Below, in pieces: positions 7,668 to 14,991 of a DNA stretch of 21,471 nucleotides. The DNA comes from Acetoanaerobium sp041831635. Lineage in GTDB: Bacteria > Bacillota > Clostridia > Peptostreptococcales > Filifactoraceae. The stretch is taken from the NCBI GenBank assembly GCA_041831635.1, contig JBHASY010000033.1, positions 1 to 21,471 of the forward strand, read 5' to 3'. Within the stretch, counting starts at the first letter, position 1; each line of letters begins with the position of its first letter. The notes under the pieces are model-generated. The model did not search any database and was not told the DNA's origin. It saw nothing but the letters and a program-made list of their open reading frames with translations. The translations under genes and the position numbers were made by a program.

Positions 7668-8227
7668 TAGTTATCATCCTTTCCATATTTTTTAATATCT
7701 TCCTGAGAAACGCCCATAGACTTACATATAGCAAGAACCGTTTCATCAGTTTCATCCTCTTTTTGTTTTGATTTTAAATCTAAATTAAGACTTCCCATAA
7801 AATCTCCTATAGGCACTACCTGCGGAGCTTTTTCTAAAAACTTTTCAAAAGATTCCTTGTTAGAAAGTGCATATTCCTGAGCCCACTGTTTTTGGTCTTT
7901 TGTGATTTTCCCTGAAGTTAGAGCAAACATTACAAGTTCATCAGCTTCTTTCTTGTCAAGCCTTGCCTTTAATCCCAGATACTTTTCCTGAAGACCGTCT
8001 TCTTGTTTTAATGACAAAATGGCTGACACTACATCTTCTTGTTTTGCATCTTCTTTTAGTCCCAGCAAATTTAAGATGTTCTTATTTGCTATGAGTTCTG
8101 TATTTTCCTCTTTCTTTTGTGTAGGCTCCGGTATAGCCGTAAATATCGCCTGTGCTATTTCCTCGTCACTCATATCATCAGACAATTTTATTCCCAGTTT
8201 TTCTGCTATTTCTTTCAAAAATTCCAT
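7667..8227 (-). CDS. Nested in-frame scaffold protein, Mu gpZ-like
   Basis: ATG 8227-8225, codon 155 of the protease-scaffold frame, is preceded by GGAGG at 8240-8236 with an 8-base spacer. This is as good a ribosome-binding site as any in the operon, and it sits exactly at the protease/scaffold boundary (ETEEIH-MEFLKEIAEKLG). Translation from here gives a 186-residue scaffold-only protein sharing the C-terminus of the long form. In Mu, gene Z is nested in gene I in the same way, so that scaffold is made in excess over protease. Expression of the short form is inferred from the site, not shown. Confidence 0.75.
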   Translation of the reverse strand: MEFLKEIAEKLGIKLSDDMSDEEIAQAIFTAIPEPTQKKEENTELIANKNILNLLGLKEDAKQEDVVSAILSLKQEDGLQEKYLGLKARLDKKEADELVMFALTSGKITKDQKQWAQEYALSNKESFEKFLEKAPQVVPIGDFMGSLNLDLKSKQKEDETDETVLAICKSMGVSQEDIKKYGKDDN

Positions 8228-8689
8228 ATGAATTTCCTCCGTTTCTAAATTTTTAAGTACAAGTGGAAACATCTTATCTATTGCCGGAGTATTTGTAAGA
8301 GCTACCGAATGAAGTCCTACTGCAAGTCCATCTTTTCTAACTCTTATTACAGGCGATAGATACTTGTATTCCTTATTTTTCAGATACTCTCTAGCTTTAT
8401 CCGTCCATTTGACTTCTGCTATTATTGCATCTGTTCCTTTTTTAAGATTGTTGATCCATCCTGCTGCAGGTGCTTGTACATTTTTCAGAGTTTGATGCTC
8501 GTAATCAACTACAATATCAAGTCCTCTGCCTTTAAACTGTTTTTCTATGAGATTAAAACTCTCATCGTTTACTATGAAACTTCCTTTTTCCGAATTTACA
8601 GCCCCAAGCGGGAGTATCTTTATTTCTAAAGGTACTTCAGATAGATTTTCTTGACTTAAAATCATGGTGTATTGTGTCATTTTTTTCAA
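7667..8689 (-). CDS. Head maturation protease-scaffold fusion, Mu gpI-like
   Basis: The 340-codon frame has an N-terminal protease domain (about residues 1-150) of the Mu gpI type, with VDYEHQT at 61-67, YLSPVIRV at 110-117 and LHSVALTNTPAID at 126-138. A C-terminal scaffold half (about 155-340) is helical and charged. As in Mu, the protease is made as part of the scaffold and degrades it after shell assembly. The first possible start is TTG 8689; ATG 8680, three codons in, is an alternative. A GGTGA/AAAGGAC stretch upstream fits TTG better. The upstream 142-base gap contains phased repeats that may be a promoter region. The exact catalytic residues cannot be fixed by eye. Confidence 0.9.
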   Translation of the reverse strand: MKKMTQYTMILSQENLSEVPLEIKILPLGAVNSEKGSFIVNDESFNLIEKQFKGRGLDIVVDYEHQTLKNVQAPAAGWINNLKKGTDAIIAEVKWTDKAREYLKNKEYKYLSPVIRVRKDGLAVGLHSVALTNTPAIDKMFPLVLKNLETEEIHMEFLKEIAEKLGIKLSDDMSDEEIAQAIFTAIPEPTQKKEENTELIANKNILNLLGLKEDAKQEDVVSAILSLKQEDGLQEKYLGLKARLDKKEADELVMFALTSGKITKDQKQWAQEYALSNKESFEKFLEKAPQVVPIGDFMGSLNLDLKSKQKEDETDETVLAICKSMGVSQEDIKKYGKDDN

Positions 8690-8730
8690 TTTTTTTGGTC
8701 ACCGTCCTTTCAGGGTAGATAACACCTATA

Positions 8731-8764
8731 TGGATATAGCGTGAATTCGCGTGAAACAGGCGTG
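8731..8764 (-). promoter_or_regulatory. Phased GCGTGAA repeats and possible promoter upstream of protease gene
   Basis: On the plus strand GCGTG occurs at 8739-8743, 8749-8753 and 8760-8764, that is at 10- and 11-base spacing; the first two copies extend to GCGTGAA. On the transcribed strand the repeats are followed by CTATATCCATATAGG, which can supply a -10 about 20-30 bases before the ribosome-binding site. Mu has a late promoter upstream of gene I. The region is also locally richer in G+C than its surroundings. Confidence 0.5.
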
Positions 8765-8831
8765 CAAAATTTTTTTAAAATCAATGCCCGGTATAATTAC
8801 CTCTTTAAAAACAACTCGCCTTAAATCGCAT

Positions 8832-9569
8832 TTATGAGCCTTGTTTGTTTTTCCTTTCCAAAGCATTTTTTAAAACAGGGGGTAAGTCTCTGCCATCTAT
8901 ACTGAAAAAATCCTTAGCTGCGTTTCTTTTAAAATGTGGATCTATACTGAAAGGCTGCATATTTCCTGTTATCTTTCCAAGCTTTTTATCCCAAACCTTT
9001 ACCATCTTAGGAAGCTTACTTTCTACATCAAGTCCTCTTTCACTTACTTGTCTTTTAGACAAAGTTTTTACGCTGCACCTGCAACGAAAACCGTTAGGAG
9101 GATATATAGTATCCCAAACAGGACTGTCACAATGATATACCTTTCCATTTAGTTCACGATGTGAGTTTCTGGTATGATTGTCATCTATAGCTACATACTG
9201 CCAGTAGGGTCTAAGTTTTTTTACAGTGTCACTTGTCATACTTTCATAATGTCCTGCCTGATATGCTGTTTGTATATTTGTGCGAAAGATATTATCAGCT
9301 CTGAAATTTGTGAGCCCTTTATAGCCTTTTTCCTTAAGAAACTCACTCATTGACTTTTTAAATTCTTCCATAGTGCTTCCGTTTTCCAGAGCTTTCATAA
9401 GTTCCTGCTGAAATAGTTCTAAAATTTTTACATTGTTGTAGTTAGCTACCGTAAAGGCTATAGACTTGTATTTATCTACAAGCCTGTAAAACTCCTTAGA
9501 AGTGATTGGTATTTTTGCCCCCAGATATTTCTCTACACTTTCAATATCATCAAATTTAAACTCAATCAT
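8832..9569 (-). CDS. Minor head protein, Mu gpF-like
   Basis: The 245-residue protein carries the head-morphogenesis (gpF) domain at about residues 75-200. Key features are FRTNIQTAYQAGHYE, then a DDNHTRNSHRELNGKVY segment with its conserved D/R/H residues. Next comes a WDTIYPPNGFRCRCSVKTL segment, with the Pro-Asn-Gly-Phe-Arg-Cys-Arg-Cys signature. gpF is a minor capsid component next to the portal, needed for head assembly. The start overlaps the portal stop (ATGA). It is shorter than Mu gpF, lacking most of the long C-terminal part. The downstream 142-base gap separates it from the protease gene. Confidence 0.92.
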   Translation of the reverse strand: MIEFKFDDIESVEKYLGAKIPITSKEFYRLVDKYKSIAFTVANYNNVKILELFQQELMKALENGSTMEEFKKSMSEFLKEKGYKGLTNFRADNIFRTNIQTAYQAGHYESMTSDTVKKLRPYWQYVAIDDNHTRNSHRELNGKVYHCDSPVWDTIYPPNGFRCRCSVKTLSKRQVSERGLDVESKLPKMVKVWDKKLGKITGNMQPFSIDPHFKRNAAKDFFSIDGRDLPPVLKNALERKNKQGS

Positions 9570-11098
9570 ATTTCAAGCATCCTTCCTTGCAGGTCTGAAA
9601 GAAACATAGTTTTTTCTAAGAGCTCACTCATCTTTGAATTATCCATCTTGGAAAGAATGTCAAGTATATCCTTTTCATTATCAAGCTTGTTCTTTAGTTC
9701 CTCTAGCGTAGAGCACCCATCTATCATTTGTCCTATAGGAGAAAATATCTCTTCAAAAATCTCTCCTGAAACCTTCGTTGCAAACTCTGCAATCTCATCT
9801 ACCTTTTCCTGATAGTCTTTAGATATCGGATCTTCTTTGAGCTTCATAGTATATTCAGTTTCAGATGAAGAACTTACAGGCTTTCCTGCTAAGACTTTTT
9901 CATTTTCATCCGGAAGAGGAATAGAGAATTTCTTGTAAACATAGCTTTCTGAAATTTTTAACCCTAAATTATTTACCAAAGTGTCAAGAACTTTGGAAAA
10001 AACTTCAAGATCTTCACTATCTTCCACATCAAAACGAATGCTTGGTATTCTTTTGTTTTCTGCAAAATTAAATTTAACAAGTGGTCTTATAAGGTCTCTT
10101 CTTATAGTTGCAGCTAAAGCCTTACAGTCAGCTATTAGAATATCTTGTCTTACTTCGTTGTGAGTTTTGGACTGAGCATATGAGCCTCCACCTGAGTCGG
10201 ATGTCAGAGTTTGCCCTAAGATTGCCTTTGAAATCTGCTCATCTGCATACCTTACAAGTTTTTCAAACACTTCAATACTTGTGCTTTTTTGTGCCTCTTT
10301 TATCTCTATATCAGCATTTGTAGGCATAATTCCTGCAGCATCTGAAGCTATATGATATAGAGTTTCCATAAGCTGTATTTTGTCATTTTCAGAAGCTGAA
10401 GGATCATACTTGCCAAGACGAATCGGCATTCCATATACCTCTGAAAAAGTAGACCAGTCCTTTAGAGAATAGTTCTTAAACAGATACATCCAGGTGCATA
10501 CCCTTAGCACTCCCGCTCTTGATGGATGCCCTGAACGAGCTTTGTATTTGTGTATTATAAATCTGTCTTCAGGCAGTTCTATTCCCTGCGGCTCATCCTT
10601 TGTTATTACTTTAAACTTGTCTTTTTCATCCCAGAAGAAATTCTTTTGATGGTAGTTCTTAATTTCTCTGATATGGTATTTGTTTTGAATTATGCTGTAA
10701 TCCCACAGTATTTCAGATATTGAAATCCCTTTACCTATAGCATCTAACAAGTCTGTAAATATTTCTTCTAAATTTTCCAGAGAGCTTAATTCTTCTTTCA
10801 CAAACTCTGCTATCACTTTATCAAGCGGTTCATCACTGTAAGGAATTACTTCAAAATCAAGTCCCGTAACTGCGTTTTTTCTAGTCTGAAGCTGTGAAAA
10901 TAGATGTGGATCTTTTTCTTCCATTTCTTCAAAGAGTTCCATCTGTGCCGAAATACTTCCATCGTCAGCCTCTCTTAAAATCCTTGCAAGTTTTACAGGA
11001 GTAAGTCCATTTGACGGATAGCTTGAGAAACGGTCTGATGTCTGAAATGTAACTATTGAGCTGAACTTACCGGCTTTATTTTTTGATTTTCCCCTCAT
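9566..11098 (-). CDS. Portal protein, Mu gp29-like (DUF935)
   Basis: The 510-residue protein has the DUF935 portal pattern: an early KLARILREADDGSISAQMEL segment, then EMEEKDPHLFSQLQTRKNAV at about residues 57-76. A FSEVYGMPIRLGKYDPSAS segment lies in the middle, and LGQTLTSDSGGGSYAQSKTH is near residue 305. The portal forms the dodecameric ring at one capsid vertex through which terminase pumps DNA. AAAGGAG lies upstream and the start shares a base with the terminase stop (TGATG). It is followed by the gpF-like gene, the usual order. Confidence 0.94.
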   Translation of the reverse strand: MRGKSKNKAGKFSSIVTFQTSDRFSSYPSNGLTPVKLARILREADDGSISAQMELFEEMEEKDPHLFSQLQTRKNAVTGLDFEVIPYSDEPLDKVIAEFVKEELSSLENLEEIFTDLLDAIGKGISISEILWDYSIIQNKYHIREIKNYHQKNFFWDEKDKFKVITKDEPQGIELPEDRFIIHKYKARSGHPSRAGVLRVCTWMYLFKNYSLKDWSTFSEVYGMPIRLGKYDPSASENDKIQLMETLYHIASDAAGIMPTNADIEIKEAQKSTSIEVFEKLVRYADEQISKAILGQTLTSDSGGGSYAQSKTHNEVRQDILIADCKALAATIRRDLIRPLVKFNFAENKRIPSIRFDVEDSEDLEVFSKVLDTLVNNLGLKISESYVYKKFSIPLPDENEKVLAGKPVSSSSETEYTMKLKEDPISKDYQEKVDEIAEFATKVSGEIFEEIFSPIGQMIDGCSTLEELKNKLDNEKDILDILSKMDNSKMSELLEKTMFLSDLQGRMLEI

Positions 11099-12858
11099 CA
11101 GAACGCTCCTTTCTTAAACTTCATAAGTCTACCAAGCACCGACTTATATTCTGTTATAGAACTTCCTTTAGTTTTTAATGCCAAAGCGACTGCCATTTGA
11201 AGTGCATCGGGTCCGTCATCGTTAGCAGACATAGGATATTCTTTCATCTGTTTTAACAGAGCCTTATGTTTCTCATTAAACTTCAGGTATTTGTTTTTTA
11301 CAAATGGCTGTAGGCTTTCTATTCTTGCCTTTTTATTTGAAGTAGAGTATATTTCCTCAATAGGTAGATACTCGTTTTCTTCTGCACTTTTTTGCGTCAT
11401 AACTTCTTTGAAGAAAAATTGAAATTGGTTAGTCTCAACACCAAAGGTTTTATATGCTTTTTTGTACTCCCTTTTATATCTGCGATTCATCTCAAAAACG
11501 TCATTTATTATCGCATCCGGCTTTCGTCTTTCAATACTTGCATCAACTACATACAGATATCCGTCTTTTAGACTCTTTGCTAATGTGATTATTGCTGAGG
11601 TATCACTTTTTTTATTCTTGCCAAGTGATGGGTCATTTGTTCCGATAAGTATAAATTCATTATCAGAAAAATCTATCAGCTCTTCATTGTAAAAATCAAA
11701 CCATTCTTCATTAAATGTGGCTGAATCAGGATCTATAGGGTCGTTTTGTATCTCTGAATTAAAAGATGCTGTTCCCTCTGTAAGACGTATAACCATAAGG
11801 TCGTAGTAGGATAGCTTTTCTTCCCACAGCACCTTAGTATTTTTCAGCATTTCTTCTTTATTCTCGTCAAAATACGCTTTTGCATCTTCTCTTCGTTTTT
11901 CATTAGTCAGATCATTATAAATATCTGCCCAAATATCCCAAAGATGAGAATCTGAAAACGATAAGATTCCACGATACTTTACAGAATCATACTCAGAATT
12001 TTTTAAAATTTTTGAAAGTAAAGAGTCATAATGCAAGATAGTACCTATATAAATGATGTCAGTGTAAGTATCTCCGGCTTTAGAAACAGCTTTGTAATAC
12101 CAGCTTTCAAGTTTTCGTCTTTGCTCAGGAGTATTTACATTTTCATCATTTTCAATGTCATCCAGGACAATCAAATCCGGTCTCCAGTTTCTATGTCTTC
12201 GTCCACGAACTTTTTTACCTGAACCTATCGCATCTACCTTGATATCAGTTACTGTCAAAATAACCTTGTTGCTCCATACCTTGTTTCCTTTTAGTGTTCC
12301 AAAGTCTTCATGAAGAGCTCTGTTATCCTCAAGCTCAGTTTTTATATCTGCCAAAAAACCTTCTGCCTGCTCGGAAGAATCTGACAAAATAAGAATGTAG
12401 TGCTTGTATTTATACACTACTGCATGCAAGGTATCTGCAAAAGTAAGATTCGTAGATTTTGCGTGTCCCCTTGGAGCTGCTGTTGCCCGCCTGCAGCCTT
12501 TATTTTTATTTACTGATAAAGGCTCATAATAAGGATTTATGCCTTTTAGCACTCCTTGTTGCCACATCTTGTCAAGCTCTGAGTGAAAAGCGGGGGATAC
12601 TCTTGAAAAATAGTGAGGAAAATATGCTCGTTTAAAGTACTCTAAATCTATAGCTGCAAGTCTTTTCCTAAGTCCTTTTTCTCCTATGAGCTTGACACCT
12701 GTTTCATATTCTTTTTGTAACTCAAGCCTGATTTCTTTGAAATTATCCTTGCTAAGTACATAAGATTTAAACAGTTCATTTTGACTATATTCATAGTCTT
12801 GTTCCTGTGAGCTTTTTCCTTCAGATAAAATGTCAATATATTCATTTAGCTTAATCAT
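11098..12858 (-). CDS. Terminase large subunit, Mu gp28-like
   Basis: The 586-residue packaging motor has an ATPase domain with a Walker A-like segment APRGHAKST at 128-136 and Walker B DLIVLDDIEN around 228-237 (Asp233/234). It also has a C-terminal RNase H-like nuclease domain with acidic residues in GTNDPS (Asp409), GVETNQ (Glu475) and DDGPDAL (Asp551). It cuts phage-host DNA and pumps it through the portal by headful packaging. The start overlaps the small-subunit stop by 8 bases. The order small subunit, large subunit, portal, gpF is as in Mu. Confidence 0.95.
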   Translation of the reverse strand: MIKLNEYIDILSEGKSSQEQDYEYSQNELFKSYVLSKDNFKEIRLELQKEYETGVKLIGEKGLRKRLAAIDLEYFKRAYFPHYFSRVSPAFHSELDKMWQQGVLKGINPYYEPLSVNKNKGCRRATAAPRGHAKSTNLTFADTLHAVVYKYKHYILILSDSSEQAEGFLADIKTELEDNRALHEDFGTLKGNKVWSNKVILTVTDIKVDAIGSGKKVRGRRHRNWRPDLIVLDDIENDENVNTPEQRRKLESWYYKAVSKAGDTYTDIIYIGTILHYDSLLSKILKNSEYDSVKYRGILSFSDSHLWDIWADIYNDLTNEKRREDAKAYFDENKEEMLKNTKVLWEEKLSYYDLMVIRLTEGTASFNSEIQNDPIDPDSATFNEEWFDFYNEELIDFSDNEFILIGTNDPSLGKNKKSDTSAIITLAKSLKDGYLYVVDASIERRKPDAIINDVFEMNRRYKREYKKAYKTFGVETNQFQFFFKEVMTQKSAEENEYLPIEEIYSTSNKKARIESLQPFVKNKYLKFNEKHKALLKQMKEYPMSANDDGPDALQMAVALALKTKGSSITEYKSVLGRLMKFKKGAF

Positions 12859-13414
12859 CTGCCATCATCTTTTCCTTAGCTTTTGTAAGAATTTCCTTAA
12901 GAGAAACTGCCAAAGCGGGGTCTGACTTAATAGCTTTCATAAGTTCACTTTCCATTCCCGAAAATGCCAACTCCACCTTGTTTTGCATATCTTGTTTTAG
13001 TTTGTCCTTGTAAGCCTTTGTTCTTGAAAGCGACACCATAACACGAGCCGCCTTATCTAGCGGCATTTCATCCCATAACTCCTGAGCAGTTGCAAATTTC
13101 TGTGTAAGTTCATTTGTCATAATTCTAAGTGCTCCCTCAGTGTAGTCTGCCTCAGGATCTTTCTTAATAGCTTCCACCAAAGCCTTAGTCTGCTCCTGTG
13201 CTTCTAGCAGTTTTCTAAGTACCTTATTTGTCTTGATAGCATACCTTCCTACACTGCTGGTACTTATTTCAAAACCTTCTTCGAGTAACCACATGGAAAT
13301 TTCTCTATATGTTATCCCTGTATCAGAAAGCATTTCATCTACTTGTTTTTTAACTTTATGTGGAAGCTGTAATATCTTTGAAGTTATACGTGTACGCTCT
13401 CTTTGCACTCCCAT
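12851..13414 (-). CDS. Terminase small subunit-like protein, Mu gp27-like (DUF3486)
   Basis: The 187-residue protein begins with RITSKILQLPHKVKKQVDEML and a helix-turn-helix-like TYREISMWLLEEGFEISTSSVGRYA segment (about residues 35-59). That is the DUF3486 pattern of the gene just upstream of the large terminase in Mu-like phages. The remainder is helical, as expected for an oligomeric DNA-recognition subunit. It overlaps the large subunit by 8 bases. CGGAG precedes the ATG and the start shares a base with the preceding stop (TAATG). Confidence 0.88.
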   Translation of the reverse strand: MGVQRERTRITSKILQLPHKVKKQVDEMLSDTGITYREISMWLLEEGFEISTSSVGRYAIKTNKVLRKLLEAQEQTKALVEAIKKDPEADYTEGALRIMTNELTQKFATAQELWDEMPLDKAARVMVSLSRTKAYKDKLKQDMQNKVELAFSGMESELMKAIKSDPALAVSLKEILTKAKEKMMADD

Positions 13415-13728
13415 TAAACATCAACTCCGGGATCTTCTATAGTGTACTCTGCAAGGTCTACTCCTTTTTTAGTAAGCCTTATAACTGCATCTGCCATGTA
13501 AGCTGTATATGAATTTACCTTGCTGTTTGTAAAAACGATATATCCGGCTTCTAATAGATACTCTAGATGTTTAGATATATCAGGAGATACTATTAAGCCA
13601 TCTGCTACCATAGAATTGACGATATGCCTTACCAAAAGAGCATTTTGGTATCCTTTGACTAAAGAACGTACGATATATCCTCTAATCGCTTTATTTTGCT
13701 TTATACGTAGTTCTTTATCTTCATTCAC
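13414..13728 (-). CDS. Winged-helix-like phage protein, Mu gp26 position
   Basis: The 104-residue protein starts at GTG 13728 with GGGAG eight bases upstream; the next ATG is inside the frame of the neighbouring stop. The sequence resembles a winged helix: NALLVRHIVNSMVADGLIVSPDISKHLEYLLEAGYIVF, with a C-terminal AVIRLTKKGVDLAE strand-turn. Small proteins of this kind (VpaChn25_0724-type) sit between the gp25- and gp27-like genes in Mu relatives. A DNA-binding part in packaging is plausible but unproven. It overlaps the previous gene by 8 bases. Confidence 0.78.
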   Translation of the reverse strand: MNEDKELRIKQNKAIRGYIVRSLVKGYQNALLVRHIVNSMVADGLIVSPDISKHLEYLLEAGYIVFTNSKVNSYTAYMADAVIRLTKKGVDLAEYTIEDPGVDV

Positions 13729-14029
13729 GTTTTGATCTCCCTTCCAGAATGTAATTTGTTATCTTGTCGAGCTTTTCCTCGACATTATTCATTACTCTCA
13801 AAAAATCTTCCCTTAGCACATATATGAAAGGTAAATCGTTTTTCAGGTCGTTAAGTTCACAGCGGAGCTTATCTACTTCCTTGTCATACTTTTGATTTAC
13901 CTCACTTAATTTCAGACTTAAATCCTCAGAGCTTTTTTCAAGTTTATCCAAGGTTCTTTTTATAAAAAAACCTAAAAGCCCGAGGATAATCATTGTTATT
14001 GTTTGCAATATCCAATTTATGTCCATCAT
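13721..14029 (-). CDS. Membrane-anchored coiled-coil protein, Mu gp25-like (DUF2730)
   Basis: The 102-residue protein has one N-terminal hydrophobic segment (about residues 6-24, ILQTITMIILGLLGFFI). After that comes a long charged coiled coil with heptad-like Leu/Lys/Glu spacing (residues 28-95). Length, topology and position just upstream of the gp26- and gp27-like genes match DUF2730/gp25 of Mu-like phages. Its role is unknown. It may be a membrane protein linked to lysis or superinfection functions, since it follows the holin-like gene. AGGAAG lies upstream of the paired ATG codons. Confidence 0.8.
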   Translation of the reverse strand: MMDINWILQTITMIILGLLGFFIKRTLDKLEKSSEDLSLKLSEVNQKYDKEVDKLRCELNDLKNDLPFIYVLREDFLRVMNNVEEKLDKITNYILEGRSKRE

Positions 14030-14039
14030 ATCAAACTTC

Positions 14040-14516
14040 CTAAACTATACTCGCTTCGGTAGAGTTTTCATCTTGTAAGAAATCAAGGTTTACATCATTT
14101 ACTGTAATAAAGTCCTTTTTTAGATCCAGCACCTTGCTTTCAATCAGATTTTGCATATATAAATTTACATCTCCTACCGTCTTTTCAAGCGAAGTATATA
14201 ACTCGTCATTCATAAGCAGTTCCAATTCTCTTTTTGCCTTGGATGAAACTTCTCTTATCTCGTCTTTAGTTAGCTTACCGTCCTTAGACTTCTCCTTAAA
14301 ATCATTTACTACAGTCTGTTGCAATTTCTTTACCACCTTTTCAGCCAAATCATCAGCACGACTTAAAGCATTCATAGTGATATTTTGCACCTTCTCGTCT
14401 TTGATAAGGGCAATCTTTTCTACTACATACCTTTTAAGGTATGTAGACAAAAACACACCTACCCAAAGTAAAAACATCATCGTTAAATCCACCGCACTTG
14501 CAAATATTTTTTCCAT
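14040..14516 (-). CDS. Holin-like protein (LLH type), first gene of the late operon
   Basis: From ATG 14516 (AAGGAGG upstream) the protein is 158 residues. The open frame extends further to 14600, but that stretch runs through a terminator hairpin and is unlikely to be translated. It has a single hydrophobic segment at about residues 6-25 (AVDLTMMFLLWVGVFLSTYL). A long charged helical region follows with ALSRADDLAEKVVKKLQQ and a KDGKLTKDEIREVSSKAKREL segment. This matches the topology of LLH-family phage holins of Gram-positive hosts, which permeabilise the membrane so endolysin can reach the wall. The endolysin is encoded two genes upstream, beyond the activator. The call is based on topology and family-like pattern. 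Confidence 0.68.
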   Translation of the reverse strand: MEKIFASAVDLTMMFLLWVGVFLSTYLKRYVVEKIALIKDEKVQNITMNALSRADDLAEKVVKKLQQTVVNDFKEKSKDGKLTKDEIREVSSKAKRELELLMNDELYTSLEKTVGDVNLYMQNLIESKVLDLKKDFITVNDVNLDFLQDENSTEASIV

Positions 14517-14531
14517 TTTAAGCCTCCTTGT

Positions 14532-14585
14532 TAAAAAAATAAAATAGACTGAGTGTAAGTTTTTAGTCCTTACATACAGTCTATT
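14532..14585 (-). terminator. Strong hairpin with T-tract before the late operon
   Basis: Outer arms AATAGACTG (14543-14551) and CAGTCTATT (14577-14585) and inner arms TGTAAG (14554-14559) and CTTACA (14569-14574) form a long interrupted stem. On the minus strand it is followed by TTTATTTTTTT (14542-14532). This is an intrinsic terminator in the direction of transcription, placed between the activator gene and the holin-like gene, and only about 15 bases before the holin ribosome-binding site. It may insulate late genes from middle transcripts or act as a 5' leader structure. Confidence 0.8.
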
Positions 14586-14590
14586 ATTTT

Positions 14591-14619
14591 TATAAAACAT
14601 AGTCTTTTGAATGGTTCAA
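14591..14619 (-). promoter_or_regulatory. Candidate activator-dependent late promoter
   Basis: On the minus strand TTGAAC (14619-14614) is separated by 17 bases from TTTATA (14596-14591). The -35 lies in an inverted repeat TTGAA-CCA-TTCAA (14607-14619), a plausible dimer site for the Mor-family protein whose gene ends 21 bases upstream. Initiation would fall at about 14584, right at the start of the hairpin. Confidence 0.5.
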
Positions 14620-14640
14620 TAAAGATTTAAAAGTCAACCC

Positions 14641-14961
14641 TTACAGCTCATCAAAACTTATCTGCCCATCAAGAGGTTTATTCTTTTGCTTTATCATGTC
14701 ATCCCTGCAAATCATCCTTACCCATCGTTCTGTACATTCATACTTACTTGCAAGTTCTTGAAAGTTATATCCGTCAAATTCATTTAATATCCATTCTTTT
14801 CTTTTTTCATTACAAGCATTTTCAAGCCTTGGAAAGTATATCTGCGATCCTTGAAACATATTATTTACTTCCAAAGCTACATCAACTCCGAACCTTTGAG
14901 CTATAGAGAAATATGGCTCAGGCAAATCATCTTTGCTTAAAAACCTTAACCAATTATTCAA
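14641..14961 (-). CDS. Mor/C-family transcription activator
   Basis: The 106-residue protein starts at TTG 14961 with AAGGAGG seven bases upstream. It has the Mor family layout: an N-terminal dimerisation part ending in FGVDVALEVNNMFQGSQIYFPR (about residues 24-45). A C-terminal helix-turn-helix follows, FDGYNFQELASKYECTERWV (about 62-81). In Mu, Mor switches on the middle promoter and its relative C the late promoters, by binding inverted repeats next to a weak -35. Only one such gene is present here, and the late operon begins directly downstream, so it probably does the job of C. Regulation of its own level by the gam-gp16 terminator is inferred. Confidence 0.9.
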   Translation of the reverse strand: MNNWLRFLSKDDLPEPYFSIAQRFGVDVALEVNNMFQGSQIYFPRLENACNEKRKEWILNEFDGYNFQELASKYECTERWVRMICRDDMIKQKNKPLDGQISFDEL

Positions 14962-14991
14962 GATATCGCCTCCTTATCCTAGTTTATTAAA

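Noticed and set aside
8710..8784. 24-residue frame from TTG 8784 in the gap before the protease gene
   Set aside because: Weak start with poorly spaced ribosome-binding sequence, and it overlaps the phased repeats and likely promoter; coding status cannot be supported without conservation data.
14134..14547. 137-residue plus-strand frame opposite the holin-like gene
   Set aside because: Antisense shadow running into the terminator hairpin; the minus-strand gene has a strong AGGAGG start and sensible topology.
14517..14600. N-terminal extension of the holin-like frame to 14600
   Set aside because: The extension crosses the hairpin/T-tract, while ATG 14516 has a strong AAGGAGG at proper distance.
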